Shown here in pieces: positions 22,959 to 33,615 of a DNA stretch of 64,000 bases. Within the stretch, counting starts at the first letter, position 1, and each line of letters starts with the position of its first letter. The position numbers and the translations under genes were made by a program. The stretch is from Nepenthes gracilis (lineage: Eukaryota; Streptophyta; Magnoliopsida; Caryophyllales; Nepenthaceae), in NCBI GenBank assembly GCA_033239525.1, contig BSYO01000016.1, positions 11,729,045-11,793,044 on the forward strand. Direction: 5' to 3'. Below the pieces are notes generated by a model. It was given only the letters and a program-made list of their open reading frames with translations. It had not been told where the DNA came from and made no database searches.

Positions 22959-23989
22959 GTTAGAGACATTTATCTTATTGGTATATTCCGTGACCATATG
23001 TATCATTGTATTGATGTCGGGTTATGGGTTGTCGGGTTAAAGTCCGTTCGGTCCGCCCTCAAGTCGCTCGAGCCCATCCATAGACCGCCCGCTCGCCATG
23101 AGCTCGTATCCCTCTCGAGCGCAAAAACCAGTAGGGTGGCCGCTCGCCTCTCGCTTGATATCCGCTCGAGACGAAAAACCAGTAGGTCGCCCGCTCGATG
23201 CTCGCCCCCTGGCCGCTCGAGCGCCCGCAGGGTTTTCCACGAAACCCTACGGCCACTCGCCGCGCGCTCGAGCCCCGCTCGAGCGGCGGCCTAACGGGCA
23301 GAATTTTTAAACGCGTTTTTGGCTCCACTATAAATATTGGACTTATATTTTTGAACCCTAGGAATTCTGGAGAACTGATGTGCGTGCCTCTTTGAGAAGA
23401 AAACCCTCTCATGCTTCAAGATCATTGTTTCTTCTCTTGAGAAAACTAACTACTACAAGAATACTCTACATGTTCAAACTAGTTTTCTCATCTACCTTCT
23501 TTAACCATTGAAACTTTGCCTTCTACCATTATTGGAGACTTTGGTTCGTGAAGAAGGAGACTCGTTCGTGATTGGAAATTTAAGTGGTCGGGAGAGGGAA
23601 GATTGACGGGAAGACCGGAAGGAGTCTCGTTCCGTTGGGTGGCAAATCCAAGGAGTTCCTTGGTAGGGATCACGGACGGGAGTAAGTTGGCTAGGTTAGC
23701 GTTACCACCCGATCTGTAAGTTGATTTTCATAGCGCATTGCTTCCCGGGCCGCCAAAAACTCAAGAAGGTTTTTCTCGATACCGTGGGTATCGAAGCCAC
23801 TTGGCCACCAAAAAATCAGGTCTTTATCTCTATTAACAAATCATTACTATATCGGTGTGCATGATTGCTAGTCTCGTATGCATCTAATGTTAAATATCTT
23901 TTACGTGTATTAGATATTTATTATTTATTGTTGCTTCCGCTATATTTTTAACGGGGTCAAAACACGTTAGCACGAAACGTGCTTTTTCA
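22959..23989 (+). repeat. 5' LTR of the copia element
   Basis: 1031 bases, TGTTAGAGAC...GTGCTTTTTCA. TATAAATA box at 23329, preceded by a strikingly CpG-rich U3 (about 23040-23300) with repeated CGCTCGAG words. The same LTR family recurs at 26729-27758 (inverted) and 31243-32277. Confidence 0.9.
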
Positions 23990-23990
23990 A

Positions 23991-24002
23991 TTGGTATCAG
24001 AG
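23991..24002 (+). other. primer binding site, initiator tRNA-Met type
   Basis: TTGGTATCAGAG directly after the LTR end plus one base, the usual complement to the 3' end of plant initiator tRNA-Met. Confidence 0.85.
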
Positions 24003-24031
24003 ACTCACCCCGATCCACGACCCCGATCTAG

Positions 24032-25170
24032 ATGCATTCTAGTCAATCACTATCCGTTCCTCTCTATTTTGATGGGAGCAATTATGCGTACTGGAAAGTA
24101 CGGATGAGAGCATTTTTGAAATCAATGGATGAACGAGTTTGGGTTAGTACCCAAATTGGGTGGACGCCACCCACAAGTTCCGTTGATAACCAACCAAAAG
24201 TCAGTGTGTCTTTGTGGACTAAAGAGGAACTTGATGCATGCAATTGGAATAGTAAGGGGTTACATGCTATATTTATGGGTATTTTTCTCCGTAAGAATTT
24301 AAACGTATTTCTATGCGTGAAAAATCTAAAGAAGCCTGGGACATTCTTGAAATTACTCACGAAGGTACGAAACTAGTCAAAAATTCAAAATCAGAAATGC
24401 TCACCACTAAGTTTGAAGAAATACGCATGAAAGATGATGAGTCCTTTGATGAATTCTATGCAAAATTGAATGACATTGTGAATTCTACTTTCAATTTAGG
24501 TGAACGTATCCACGAAAATTGAATTGTCCGAAAATACTTAGATCTTTGCACGAACGCGTTTTAGACCAAAAAAAGCACGCTATCAAGAAAGCAAAGACTT
24601 AGATAAAGTGGGAATAGAAGAATCGTGTAGGTCTCTTCAAACATATGAGCTCACTCTTCCTCAATCCAAGAAAAACAAATCAATTGCCCGAAAACAAATA
24701 AAGGAAGAGAAAGATTGTCACTAGACGATGAATCATGTAGTGATGAGGACTTTGCTCATTCGTTAAAAATTTTAAGAAATTTTCAAAAATAAGAACAGCA
24801 AACGACCTTCTAAAGTATCCGATCATCTCACAATCCATTCAAAAAGGACAAAAGGAAACGAGAGATGTTAAAACCAAGAAATCTCTAGGAATCCAATGTC
24901 ATGAATGCTCCGGTTTCGTCATATCCGGACGGAGTGTCCAAATTTTAAGCGCCAAAAGGAAAAGCCTTAAATGTGTCTCTAACGGATGATGAAGATGACT
25001 CAAATCACAATGAACAATCCTCCGAGGATGATGAAATAAATTATATGGCATTCATGACATCTATCATCAACGTGACGAAGCCTCAAGTGCATCTCCGAAT
25101 AAATGATTCTTCACATGAAGAATCGATAATGATTTTGATGGGCTTCAAGAACCGTATGATAAACTTTTAA
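24032..25170 (+). pseudogene. copia gag remnant
   Basis: Starts MHSSQSLSVPLYFDGSNYAY, the usual gag opening with a WK-RM-AFL helix. It continues in a second frame at 24313 with KEAWDILEITHEGT and FEEIRMKDDESFDEFYAKLN. A zinc-knuckle start, CHECSGF, is seen near 24899, then the frame is lost. The acidic linker SLTDDEDDSNHNEQSSEDD follows at 24976. Several frameshifts and stops. It would have formed the particle shell. Confidence 0.8.
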
Positions 25171-25799
25171 GGAATGTTTGAAAGTGAAGAAAGTGAATAA
25201 AAGCTAAACAAGAAACTTATGAACCTAGAAAGAGAAAAGGATGAAGTCAGTAATGAAATTAAAGGATGCCACCGATATTCGTCTTGATTTGGAAAGTCAA
25301 AACAGCTCCTTAATCACTAGAATTAAGACTCTAGAAGTGGAGCTTGGAAAACACTAAAGAGGATCTGAAAAAATTCTAAGTGGAACCCAAAAACTTGATC
25401 ATATGTTGGGAATTGGGAAAATGATTTGAAATAAAAAGGGTTTGGGATATGTTGAGAAAATCTCCCAACATGGTCCACAACCTAAAATCGTATTTGTTCC
25501 CATTACAAACCTCCACTCAAAAATACTATCACTCCCAAAGTCATTAAGATCAGTGCCTCAATATGTGGAGAAAAGTTTTGTCCCAACACGTTTGCCTAAC
25601 TCATATAATCAAAAGGTCATGAACAAATCTTCAAACACTTTCAAGACCTTCAAAATTTCAATCAAAGGTCTATGAACAATTCTTTCAGACCCTAAATTTA
25701 TGCCTACCGCCATGCGTGTGGAAAAGTAGGTCATATTCGTCCTCGGTGCCACGCTATGAATCTCTCTCGTATAACCAAAGACAAGGGCTAAAAATAAAT

Positions 25800-28700
25800 A
25801 AACTCGTTGATCACATTCAGCACTTGGATGAACAAGTGAAAAGGTTAAATTAAAAATGCATTCGGGAAGAAAAATTTGGGTAAAGAAAAGTGAACTGAAA
25901 ATTCTTCAAAAACAATCCAATGCCACGTTGCTCATATAGCTTTAAAAGCTCAAAATCAATCTCGTGGTACTTGGATAGTGGATGCTCTAGACACATGTGT
26001 GGAAATAAAGCCATGTTCTCTTCAATATCGACCATCCCGATGGGATGGTAAATCTTTGGTGATGGCTCAAGAGCACCTATCCTTAGTCGAGGCTTGATTG
26101 GTATTTCGGTCTCTCAAGCCTGTGAAGTTTTGTATGTATCAGATTGAAATCTAACCTCCCGAGTATTAGTCAATTTTGTGATGACAACTTTGAGGTCCGA
26201 TTTGTTCAAGATAAATGCTCCATCTATGACACATGGCTCAATTGTCTTAGAGGGAAAAAGAACTCCCGATAATTTTTATGGTATTGAGCCCAATAATATT
26301 CTTGAATGCAAATCTAAAATTGACACAACTAAATTGTGGCATCAACGCCTTGGCCACCTAAATTTTAAAAGCTTATCAAAATTTCAAGAAGAGTCAGGTT
26401 GAAGGACTACCTAAATTATCAAATATAAAACATCATGTGTGTGGTCCTTGTCAATTAGGAAAGCAAATTCGATCAAGTCACTCATCTCATAGTGACATCA
26501 ACACTTCACGGCCTCTTGAATTAATTCATATGGACCTTATGGGGCCGTCTAGAACTGAAAGTTTAGGTGGTAAAAAGTACATTTTAGTTGTTGTGGATGA
26601 TTTTTCTAGGTATTCATGGATAGATCTTATTCGAGAAAAATCCGATACTTTTGACCACGTAAAAACCTTGTGTAAAAGAATTGCGAATGAAAAAGGTACC
26701 TCTATCATTAGAATTCGGAGTGACCATGTGAAAAAGCACGTTTGTCTTTACCGTGTTTCAATTCTACATAAGTATAAATGAAGCAATAAAATAAATTAAT
26801 TAAATTAAATATTCGATACACGTAAGGGATATTTAACTCTAGATGTATAAGCAACTAATAAGCATGCAATATGTATATAATAATGAACAACAATAATAAA
26901 GACCCGATTTTTTAGTGAGTGAAAACTCGATACCCACCGTATCGAAAAAACACTCCGGGCTTCAACGGCCAGTAGAAGCAATGCACTATGAAAATCAACT
27001 TACAGCCCGGTGGCGCGGCACGCGCTAACCCTAGCCGACTTACTCCCGACACGCGATCCCTACCAAGGAACTCCTTGGATTTGCTTTCACAAGAATGAAT
27101 CCGGGACACCTTCGGTCTTGAGCCACTCTTCCCTCTCGTGCGATTGAATTGCCAATCACTTAACGAGTCTCCTTCTTCAACGCACCAACGTCTCCAACGA
27201 AGGTAGAAGGATGAAAAGCTTTAATGGTGAAAGAAATAGAAAAAGTAATGAGAAAACCTTGGAACATGGAGCTCAAAGTTGAGCTTTTGGTTTCTCAAAA
27301 GGAACAATCACAATGGAGCATAAGAGCCTTTTCTTCTCAAGGGGGCAGGGTAAATTGCTCCGAGAATCCTTAGGGTTGAGAAATATAAGTCCAATATTTA
27401 TAGTGGAGCCAAAATTTTGTTTTGAAAATCGTTGTTGGGGCGCGCTGAGCTGGGCTGAGCGCCGCGGAGCAACTAGGGTTTCGTGAGAAACCTGCGGGCG
27501 CCGAGCCGGATCGAGCACGCAGTTGAGCGGCCCCCATCGGGATTTCGGCTCGAGCGCCATCGAGCATGCATGCAGCGGGGAGGTTCTCGAGTTTTAAGGC
27601 TCGAGGCGCTTATCGAGCCTGAGCAGCGGCGGCCTTTGGGTGGGCTCGAGCGTGTGGAGAGCGGAACGACGAACTATAACCCGACAACCCACAACCCGAC
27701 ATCAAAACAATGATACATATGGTTATGGAATATGCCAATAAGACAAATGTCTCTAACACCATGGAAAGGAATTCCGAGAATTCCAATTTTGAAACATTTT
27801 GTAATGACGAGGGAATTCATCATGAATTTTCTTCTCCTATCACCCTCAACAAAATGGGATTGTTGAGCAAAAAAATCGGGTCATTCAAGAAATGGCAAGA
27901 ACAATGATGCAATGTAAAAATATTGCCATGCATCAGGGGCGAAGTTATGAATACTGACTTGTCACATAATCAACCAGTCTACCTAAGACACAGAATAAAC
28001 AATTTATATGAGCTTTGGAAAGGAAAGAAACCAAATGTTAAGTATTTCCATATCTTGGCCGTCAATGCTATATTCTACGTGGATAGGGAAAACTTAGGAA
28101 AATTCGACTAAAAAGTGATGAAGGAATATTCTTGGGATATTCCTTAACTAGTCGAGTCTATCGAGTCTACATTTGCGCGACTCAAAAGTTATGGAATCCA
28201 TAAACGTTGTTGTGAATGATACTCCTCATGATCATCCTACAAGCACCGATTGCTCAAATCAAGATGATGATCATGATGACGCCTTACCCAACATATCCTT
28301 TTCTCGACATCGAGCAAGTAACACCGCTGTCATTCCTACAAAGGAACCTTCTTCTAGAATTAAGCTCAATCATCCAAAGGACCTAATGTCGACAATGTTA
28401 ATGAAGGTATGAGGTGCATCGCCGCATTCAATCATCTCGCCTATACCGTTATGTCTCTCACATCGAACCCAAAAAGGTCAAGAGGCATTACTTGATGAAT
28501 CTTTGGACTAATGCCATGCATGAGGAACTCAATCAATTTGTGAGAAATGATGTTTGGACCTTGGTTCCCGACCTACCAATACAAATGTCATTGGAAACCA
28601 AGTGGATATTTAAAATAAAACCGATGAAAATGAAAATATCACTCGAAATAAAGCCTGCCTTGTGCTCAAGGATATACTCGGAGTAGAAGGTATTGACTAT

Positions 28701-29635
28701 GTGAGACTTTTACCCCTGTGGCCTGGTCCGGAGTCTATTCGTATCCTTCTATCTGTTGCTTGTACCATGGGTTTTAAATTATATCAAATGTATGTCAAAA
28801 GTACATTTTTAAATGGGTTCATACAAGAAGAGGTCTATGTTGAACAACCGAAAGGCTTTGTGAAACCCTACATTTCCGACCATGTGTACAAACTCAAAGA
28901 AGGCTCTCTACGGCCTTAAACAAGCTCCATGAAGCTTGGTACGATAAAACACTTTGTACCTAAATGATCATGGTTTTATTCGAGGGAGTGTCGATAAAAC
29001 TCTATTTGTGTAAATGACTAACAAATGTATGTTAGTAGCACAAGTTTATGTCAATGACATTATTTTTGGCGCTTACTATCGACTCCGTGCACATTCTTTT
29101 CGAAATGTATGGCCTCGAATTTGAAATGAGTATGATTGGAGAACTTACATTCTTCCTTGACCGCAAATTCGACAACTTCCTCACGTACTTTTATTTCTCA
29201 AGCCAAATATGCCAAGGATCTTGTCAAACGATTCCAATCTTGATAACTCTAAACATACTCGGTCTCCCATGAGCACTCCTCCAAGTTGGATTGTGATCTG
29301 CCGGGCAAAGAGTGTCGATCCTCTCTTTATAAGCATGATCGGAGTCTCTTAAATTTGACGGCTAGTAGACCCGACATTGCATTTAGTGTCGGTGTACTGC
29401 GCCGCTATCAATCTAATCCAAAAAGAATCTCACTTAAGTGTCACAAGCGTGTTATTCGTTATATCAACGGACGCTCCGCTTTTGGAATTCTTTTCGAACG
29501 ACTCAAATTTTCTTTGACCGGATACTCCGATCGCCGATTGGGCCGGAAATATTGAGGATCGAAAGAGCACATCCTGGGTGTTTTTATGTCGGCCCAACTG
29601 CAGCTTGGCTTAGTAAGAAACAAAATTCTATTTCA
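25800..29635 (+). pseudogene. copia pol remnant (PR-INT-RT-RNH)
   Basis: Pieces in order: a protease remnant near 25960 (GTW-VD); the integrase zinc domain at 26178-26480 (LWHQRLGHLNFKSL, then CGPCQLGK); the integrase core at 26500-26728 (HMDLMGPSR, VVVDDFSRYSW), interrupted by the nested solo LTR and resumed at 27759 with FCNDEGIHHEFS. RT follows at 28414-29270 (VYKLKEG, catalytic box YVNDIIF where YVDD is expected, so one catalytic Asp is Asn). RNase H is at 29286-29633 (SRPDIAFSVGVL, then AAWLSKKQNSIS). Frames shift repeatedly. The RNase H end, the polypurine tract and about 860 bases of 3' LTR are deleted. Confidence 0.85.
26729..27758 (-). mobile_element. antisense solo LTR nested in copia integrase
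   Basis: A 1030-base inverted copy of the host element's own LTR family. On the minus strand it runs TGTTAGAGACATTTGTC...CACGTGCTTTTTCA-like end. It has a perfect target duplication CCATG (26724-26728 and 27759-27763) that interrupts the integrase codons between RSDH and GKEF-like sequence. The TATA box and CpG-rich U3 are present. No internal domain, hence a solo LTR. Confidence 0.93.
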
Positions 29636-29638
29636 CCT

Positions 29639-29802
29639 GTCTTTATCTCTATTGCTCGTCATTACTATTATGCATTTATCATGAATCCAGATGCATCTAA
29701 CGTTAAATATCTTTTACGTATATTAGATATTTATTATTTATTGTTGCTTCCGCTATATTTTTAACGGGGTCGAAATACGTTAGTACGAAACGTGCTTTTT
29801 CA
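29639..29802 (+). repeat. 3' LTR remnant of the copia element
   Basis: Matches the last ~171 bases of the 5' LTR (from GTCTTTATCTCTATT) to ...GTGCTTTTTCA. The rest of the 3' LTR is missing, joined abruptly to RNase H. Confidence 0.85.
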
Positions 29803-30651
29803 GTTTTAATCAAATATGATAGAAAATAATAAAAAAATATATAGTATTTTATGGATATTTTAGAGATTACTAAAATTACCAAGAGTTTATAATTACAAAA
29901 CAATCTTAAATCCTGCCTAGTATCATAAAATGATGAGGTAATTCATGATCCTAGATTAAAGAAGATTTCTTGTATCATATCTTCTCAATTGCTAAACATT
30001 TCAGAAATTAAATCACGACCCATTATTAAGGTTTAATGTATGATACAGCTTTTCCCACTTATAACATGAGAATAAAGGTCTTAGATTCAACCAACTTTTC
30101 AATGTGTATTAATGAGTAAAATCGCACAGGTTCTTAAAACTCACATTCAAAATCACCGAATTTAGATTGCAAATTAATTAGACATCTTTCTTCAACTATC
30201 AACAAAAATTTCACAGCATCCAGAGTTTATAGAGTATATCAACCATGAAAAAATTCCTACAAAAAGGAGGAATTCTAAGGATGATCACAAAATTATTTTA
30301 ATAACCTAACCAGTTTGATTCAGAAGACCATGTAAAACAAGAATTACCAATAACAGCTTTGTAGGTCCATGAACGTGTAACACAAAACGTTTCAAGGGTT
30401 TACCAAACTTCTAGTGAAGATCGGGACAAAATGAAGAGGAGGAAGATCATACATGATAGACGGACAAGAAGCAACACCAGCAACACTTCAATCGTTTCCT
30501 TGGAAAACTTTTACTTGAAAAAAAATCATGATATTGCCAAATCCTAATGTTCTGGTAATCCAACATTGCTTAAGATAAAGCCAAATTATTTGACAAATAA
30601 TACAAGTCATAAGTCATCTTTTAAAATCGTCGTTAAAGCATAAATATCTAT
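29803..30651 (-). other. PP2C intron, part upstream of the copia insertion
   Basis: AT-rich intron sequence between the lost exon 2 donor and the copia element. No other gene. Weak protein-like matches seen here are not convincing. Confidence 0.5.
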
Positions 30652-31016
30652 CTGTATGAGTCTATTCACACTCCAAACATCATGTTTTAACGTGACAATT
30701 TGTGAATCATGCGGGTACAAAGATCTTAGCTGTCCCATGAACTCGATACAAGCATTATGTTCTATTGAAAGCTGAATGGACAGGACCTCTCCCATCACTT
30801 TGACAAGTCTTCCCAAAATAGCATGAGAATCACCGATGTTGGCGATATAAAGTACTCCACTGCATATAGCTCCGACCAGACAATATGAACTAATTGCAGC
30901 AATTTGCGCCTTTAGGGGCCACTGCTTGTTGACAACTGAGAAAAACCTATCTTCTGTTGCCAGAATAACCTTCCTTATTATGTCCGTAGACATACACTGA
31001 TGCTCCGAAGCAAGTC
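30652..31016 (-). pseudogene. PP2C pseudogene exon 2
   Basis: 365 bases following a TGCAG acceptor. It reads ASEHQCMSTDIIRKVILATE, then CLVGAICSGVLYIANIGDSH and LSIEHNACIEFMGQLRSLYP, the PP2C core, without a stop. The exon should end ...LIQ| followed by GT. The sequence here has AT at 30651-30650, so the donor is lost and translation runs into a short tail and stop at 30607. Confidence 0.85.
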
Positions 31017-31168
31017 CTGCATGATAGTTTATTAGATGTCTTTTTACAATTATTTATTGTGATGAAGACTACAAGTTCAATTTGAATGCAAAATTCTCCT
31101 ATTATTTGAACAGTATTTTTCTACTATTTCTACCATGAAATGATAAAAATTTTAAGATTAAAGAATAA

Positions 31169-31192
31169 TATATATATATATATATATATATA
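31169..31192. repeat. (TA)n microsatellite
   Basis: About 12 TA units at the end of the first duplicate. Confidence 0.9.
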
Positions 31193-31242
31193 GAAGCAAA
31201 TCCTGCATGATAGTTTATTAGATGTCTTTTCATAATTATTTA

Positions 31243-32277
31243 TGTTGACATTTATCTTACAGACTCATACGTATTATTTTTATTGATGTCGGGCCAGGGT
31301 GGCTTCGGTTTAAAATTCATTAAAATTTATTGGTCCGCCCTCCACGCGCTCGAGCACTGGCCCAGGACCGCCCGCTCGCCCGGTGCCCGCCTCCCGCCGA
31401 GCCGATAATCCCAGCACGGGGCGCTCGATGCTCGCCCTCTACCCGCTCGAGCGATAATCAGAACACGGCGCTCGCTGCTGATGCTCGAGCGCCAGTAGGT
31501 TTCCCACGAAACCCTACGGCCGCTCGTCAGCGAGCCCGCTGAGCGGCGCCCAACGGGCAGAATTTACGCGATTTTGGCCCTCTATAAATATTGGCTTATA
31601 TTTTGAAACCCGAAGGACGCCATATGTTCTCTGTCCGATTATTTTGAGCCTCCATTTGAGAAGAAAGCCTTCATGCTTCAAGATTATTGTTTCTTCTCTT
31701 GAGAAAACTAATCTCTACAAATATCGTTTTACAAGTTCTAAATAGTTTTCTACTCATCTTCTTTAGCCATTAAAACTTTGTCTTCTACCATTGTTGGAGA
31801 TCCGTTCGTGAAGAAGGAGATCCGTTCGTGATTGGCAATTCAAGTGGCACGAGAGGAAAGTGGCTTCAAGACCGGAAGGTGTCAATTTCCGTTGCCGTCA
31901 GGCAAATCCAAGGAGTTCCTTGGTAGGGATCACGTGTCGGGAAGTAATAGAGTTAGCGCGGCGTTACCACCCGGCCGTAAGTTGATTTTCATAGTGCATT
32001 GCTTCCCGGCGCAAGCCCGGAGTTTTTTCTCGATACCGTGGGTATCGAGTTTTCACTCGTCACCAAAATCGGATCTTTTTACTATTGTTTATGCTTGGCT
32101 TAATCTCTATTGCTTGTTCATTATTATTTATATATTGTGTATGATTGCTAGTTCCGTGATATCTAGTAGTTAAATATCCCTTACGCATCGGATATTTAAT
32201 TTAATTAATTTATTTTATTGCTTCCGCTTATATATTTAACGGGTCGAAACACTAGAAGCACCGAAACGTGCTTTTCA
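31243..32277 (+). mobile_element. solo LTR of the copia LTR family
   Basis: 1035 bases from TGTTGACATTTATC to ...ACGTGCTTTTCA, same family as 22959-23989. Perfect target duplication ATTTA (31238-31242 and 32278-32282). TATAAATA box near 31583, CpG-rich U3 before it. It sits inside the second copy of the local duplication, so it arrived after that duplication. Confidence 0.93.
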
Positions 32278-32389
32278 ATTTATTGTGATGAAAACTACAA
32301 GTTCAATTTGAATGCAAAATCCTCCTATTACCTGAACTGTACTTTTCTACTATTTCTACCATGAAATGATAAAAATTTCAAGAGAAAAG

Positions 32390-32393
<4 letters not shown>

Positions 32394-32440
<47 letters not shown>
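32394..32440. repeat. (TA)n microsatellite
   Basis: A run of over 20 TA units at the end of the second duplicate, longer than in the first. Confidence 0.9.
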
Positions 32441-32446
<6 letters not shown>

Positions 32447-33615
32447 TATATATATTATTTTTATTGATTTTTTTATAATATTAATCAATGTTAAATATTT
32501 AACCTATTAAAATAGATTCAAAAAAGCTACTTAAATAATTTTTTGTGTAAATTTTAAATCTCACCCGTTTTCTATCTAGCAAATAAAAGCTAGGTACACC
32601 TGTTTTTTTTTTTATCTAACATGATGTTAACTGTCTCTCTCTCTCTCTTTAAGGAGTTTTGTTGAAGCCCTTTATCAGATTTAAACTAAAAACTTAAGTC
32701 TCTTTCTTAGGGCCTTTCAATTTAAAGGGTGTGACTCTACTGCTTAGTTAAAAAAAAGGTCATAAAAAGTGGAACAATTCCAAGGCAATTTAGAGGACTT
32801 AATTAATTTTTTACCTAATAGATCTTGTATTTTTATTTTGTAGTATTCTAATAATTCAAGATTCATCTGAATAGGCCTAACTTTGGTTGATATTTGACAT
32901 TTACAAAAATTTTTTCATAAAATACTTTTACCTGGTATTATTTACGATCCCGAAAAGCATTAGGATATACAGAATATAGATATTGTCTCGTCTAACAAAC
33001 TCTCCCTGAAAATTCTAAAAGCCAATTTTCTCTACTACGAACAAGTTGATGAGGTCCTAGTTTATATGCATAGTGGTAGGGTATAATGTCAATAGAGAGA
33101 GTGGTATATCTAAATGAAAAGTAAATAACAAGGGTAAGGCAATGGGAGGAAAGACAAAAAGTACAATATTTAAAAATGTAAATTAGATAATCAATAAAAG
33201 AAATAGTACTGAATAAAAAATAAAATAAAAATTCAGATGAGTAGGAATACTTTTTTATTCAAAAAATAATAAAAATTATTGCACTTGAGGTTCACTTGTT
33301 GCCTTAACCCTGTCAATGCCTTTACTTTTGTCCATTTAGAACTAACTCCACGCGAATGAGAAAGTAGAAAAGAGCAGAGATTCTTCAAAGACTAATAACG
33401 CTTACTCTAATAGTAGAAAAGCTCCATGTGACAAGGCTAATTCCATACCTACTTCTATATTTATAGGGATCCAATTATGTTGCCCAAACCATAAAATAAA
33501 TCTAAGCTTATTCAACATCCTGCCACTCTACTTAAACAATCAGCCAAACATTATTTATTGCTAGTACTACAAAAGATCATCCCTGTATCCAATCAGTATG
33601 CAACCCTCCAAGACT
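32441..33615. other. intergenic, no gene
   Basis: AT-rich. A short (CT)n run near 32635-32648. PP2C exon 1 was looked for here on the minus strand and not found. Confidence 0.4.

Larger units (their letters stand above)
22959..29802 (+). mobile_element. Ty1/copia retrotransposon, Sire-like, decayed, with nested solo LTR
   Basis: Order: 5' LTR (22959-23989), tRNA-Met primer site, gag with zinc knuckle, protease remnant, integrase, RT, RNase H, remnant of 3' LTR. Integrase precedes RT, which defines copia. The long (~1.03 kb) LTR and the CHECSGF-type knuckle suggest the Sire/Maximus group (inference). Flanks share GTTTT (22953-22957 and 29803-29807; the left side has one extra T). All coding parts carry stops or frameshifts, and the 3' end is deleted. 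It lies inside the PP2C intron between exons 3 and 2 and is in opposite orientation to that gene. Confidence 0.88.
20796..31016 (-). pseudogene. protein phosphatase 2C (clade D-like) pseudogene, exons 2-4
   Basis: Four coding blocks on the minus strand, in order and with matching splice phases, rebuild most of a plant PP2C: exon 2 (31016-30652), exon 3 (22469-22230), exon 4 in two parts (21819-~21776 and ~20966-20796). The family removes phosphate from Ser/Thr with two metal ions; clade D members act on plasma-membrane H+-ATPase regulation. Visible motifs are IANIGDSHAILG, then VSRSIED where SIGD is expected, FIIFASDGLW, and NNITVIVVF where a metal-binding Asp is expected. It is dead: two in-frame stops in exon 3, a mutated splice donor after exon 2, an LTR-like insertion in exon 4, and no exon 1 found up to 33.6 kb. 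A 6.8-kb copia element inflates the intron between exons 2 and 3. Confidence 0.85.
31007..32440. repeat. tandem duplication of ~186 bp at the PP2C exon 2 boundary
   Basis: Copy 1 is 31007-31192. Copy 2 is 31193-31242 and continues at 32278-32440 after a solo LTR. Both start GAAGCAA-TCCTGCATGATAG and contain TTATTGTGATGAA-ACTACAAG and CTACCATGAAATGATAAAAA, ending in a (TA)n run. The copy boundary lies about 10 bases inside exon 2, so the splice acceptor was duplicated as well. Confidence 0.88.

Noticed and set aside
22890..23412. 134- and 117-residue frames on both strands
   Set aside because: They lie in the CpG-rich LTR U3, where stops are rare by composition.
29640..29680. Continuation of copia RNase H (Y-rich frame)
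   Set aside because: The DNA matches the LTR end from GTCTTTATCTCTATT onward, so the coding similarity is accidental.
29803..30600. Possible further PP2C exon in the intron
   Set aside because: Short resemblance near 30390 only; the true exon 3 was found at 22230-22469.
30607..30993. 128-residue frame as an independent small gene
   Set aside because: It is PP2C exon 2 plus read-through past a broken donor, not a separate gene.
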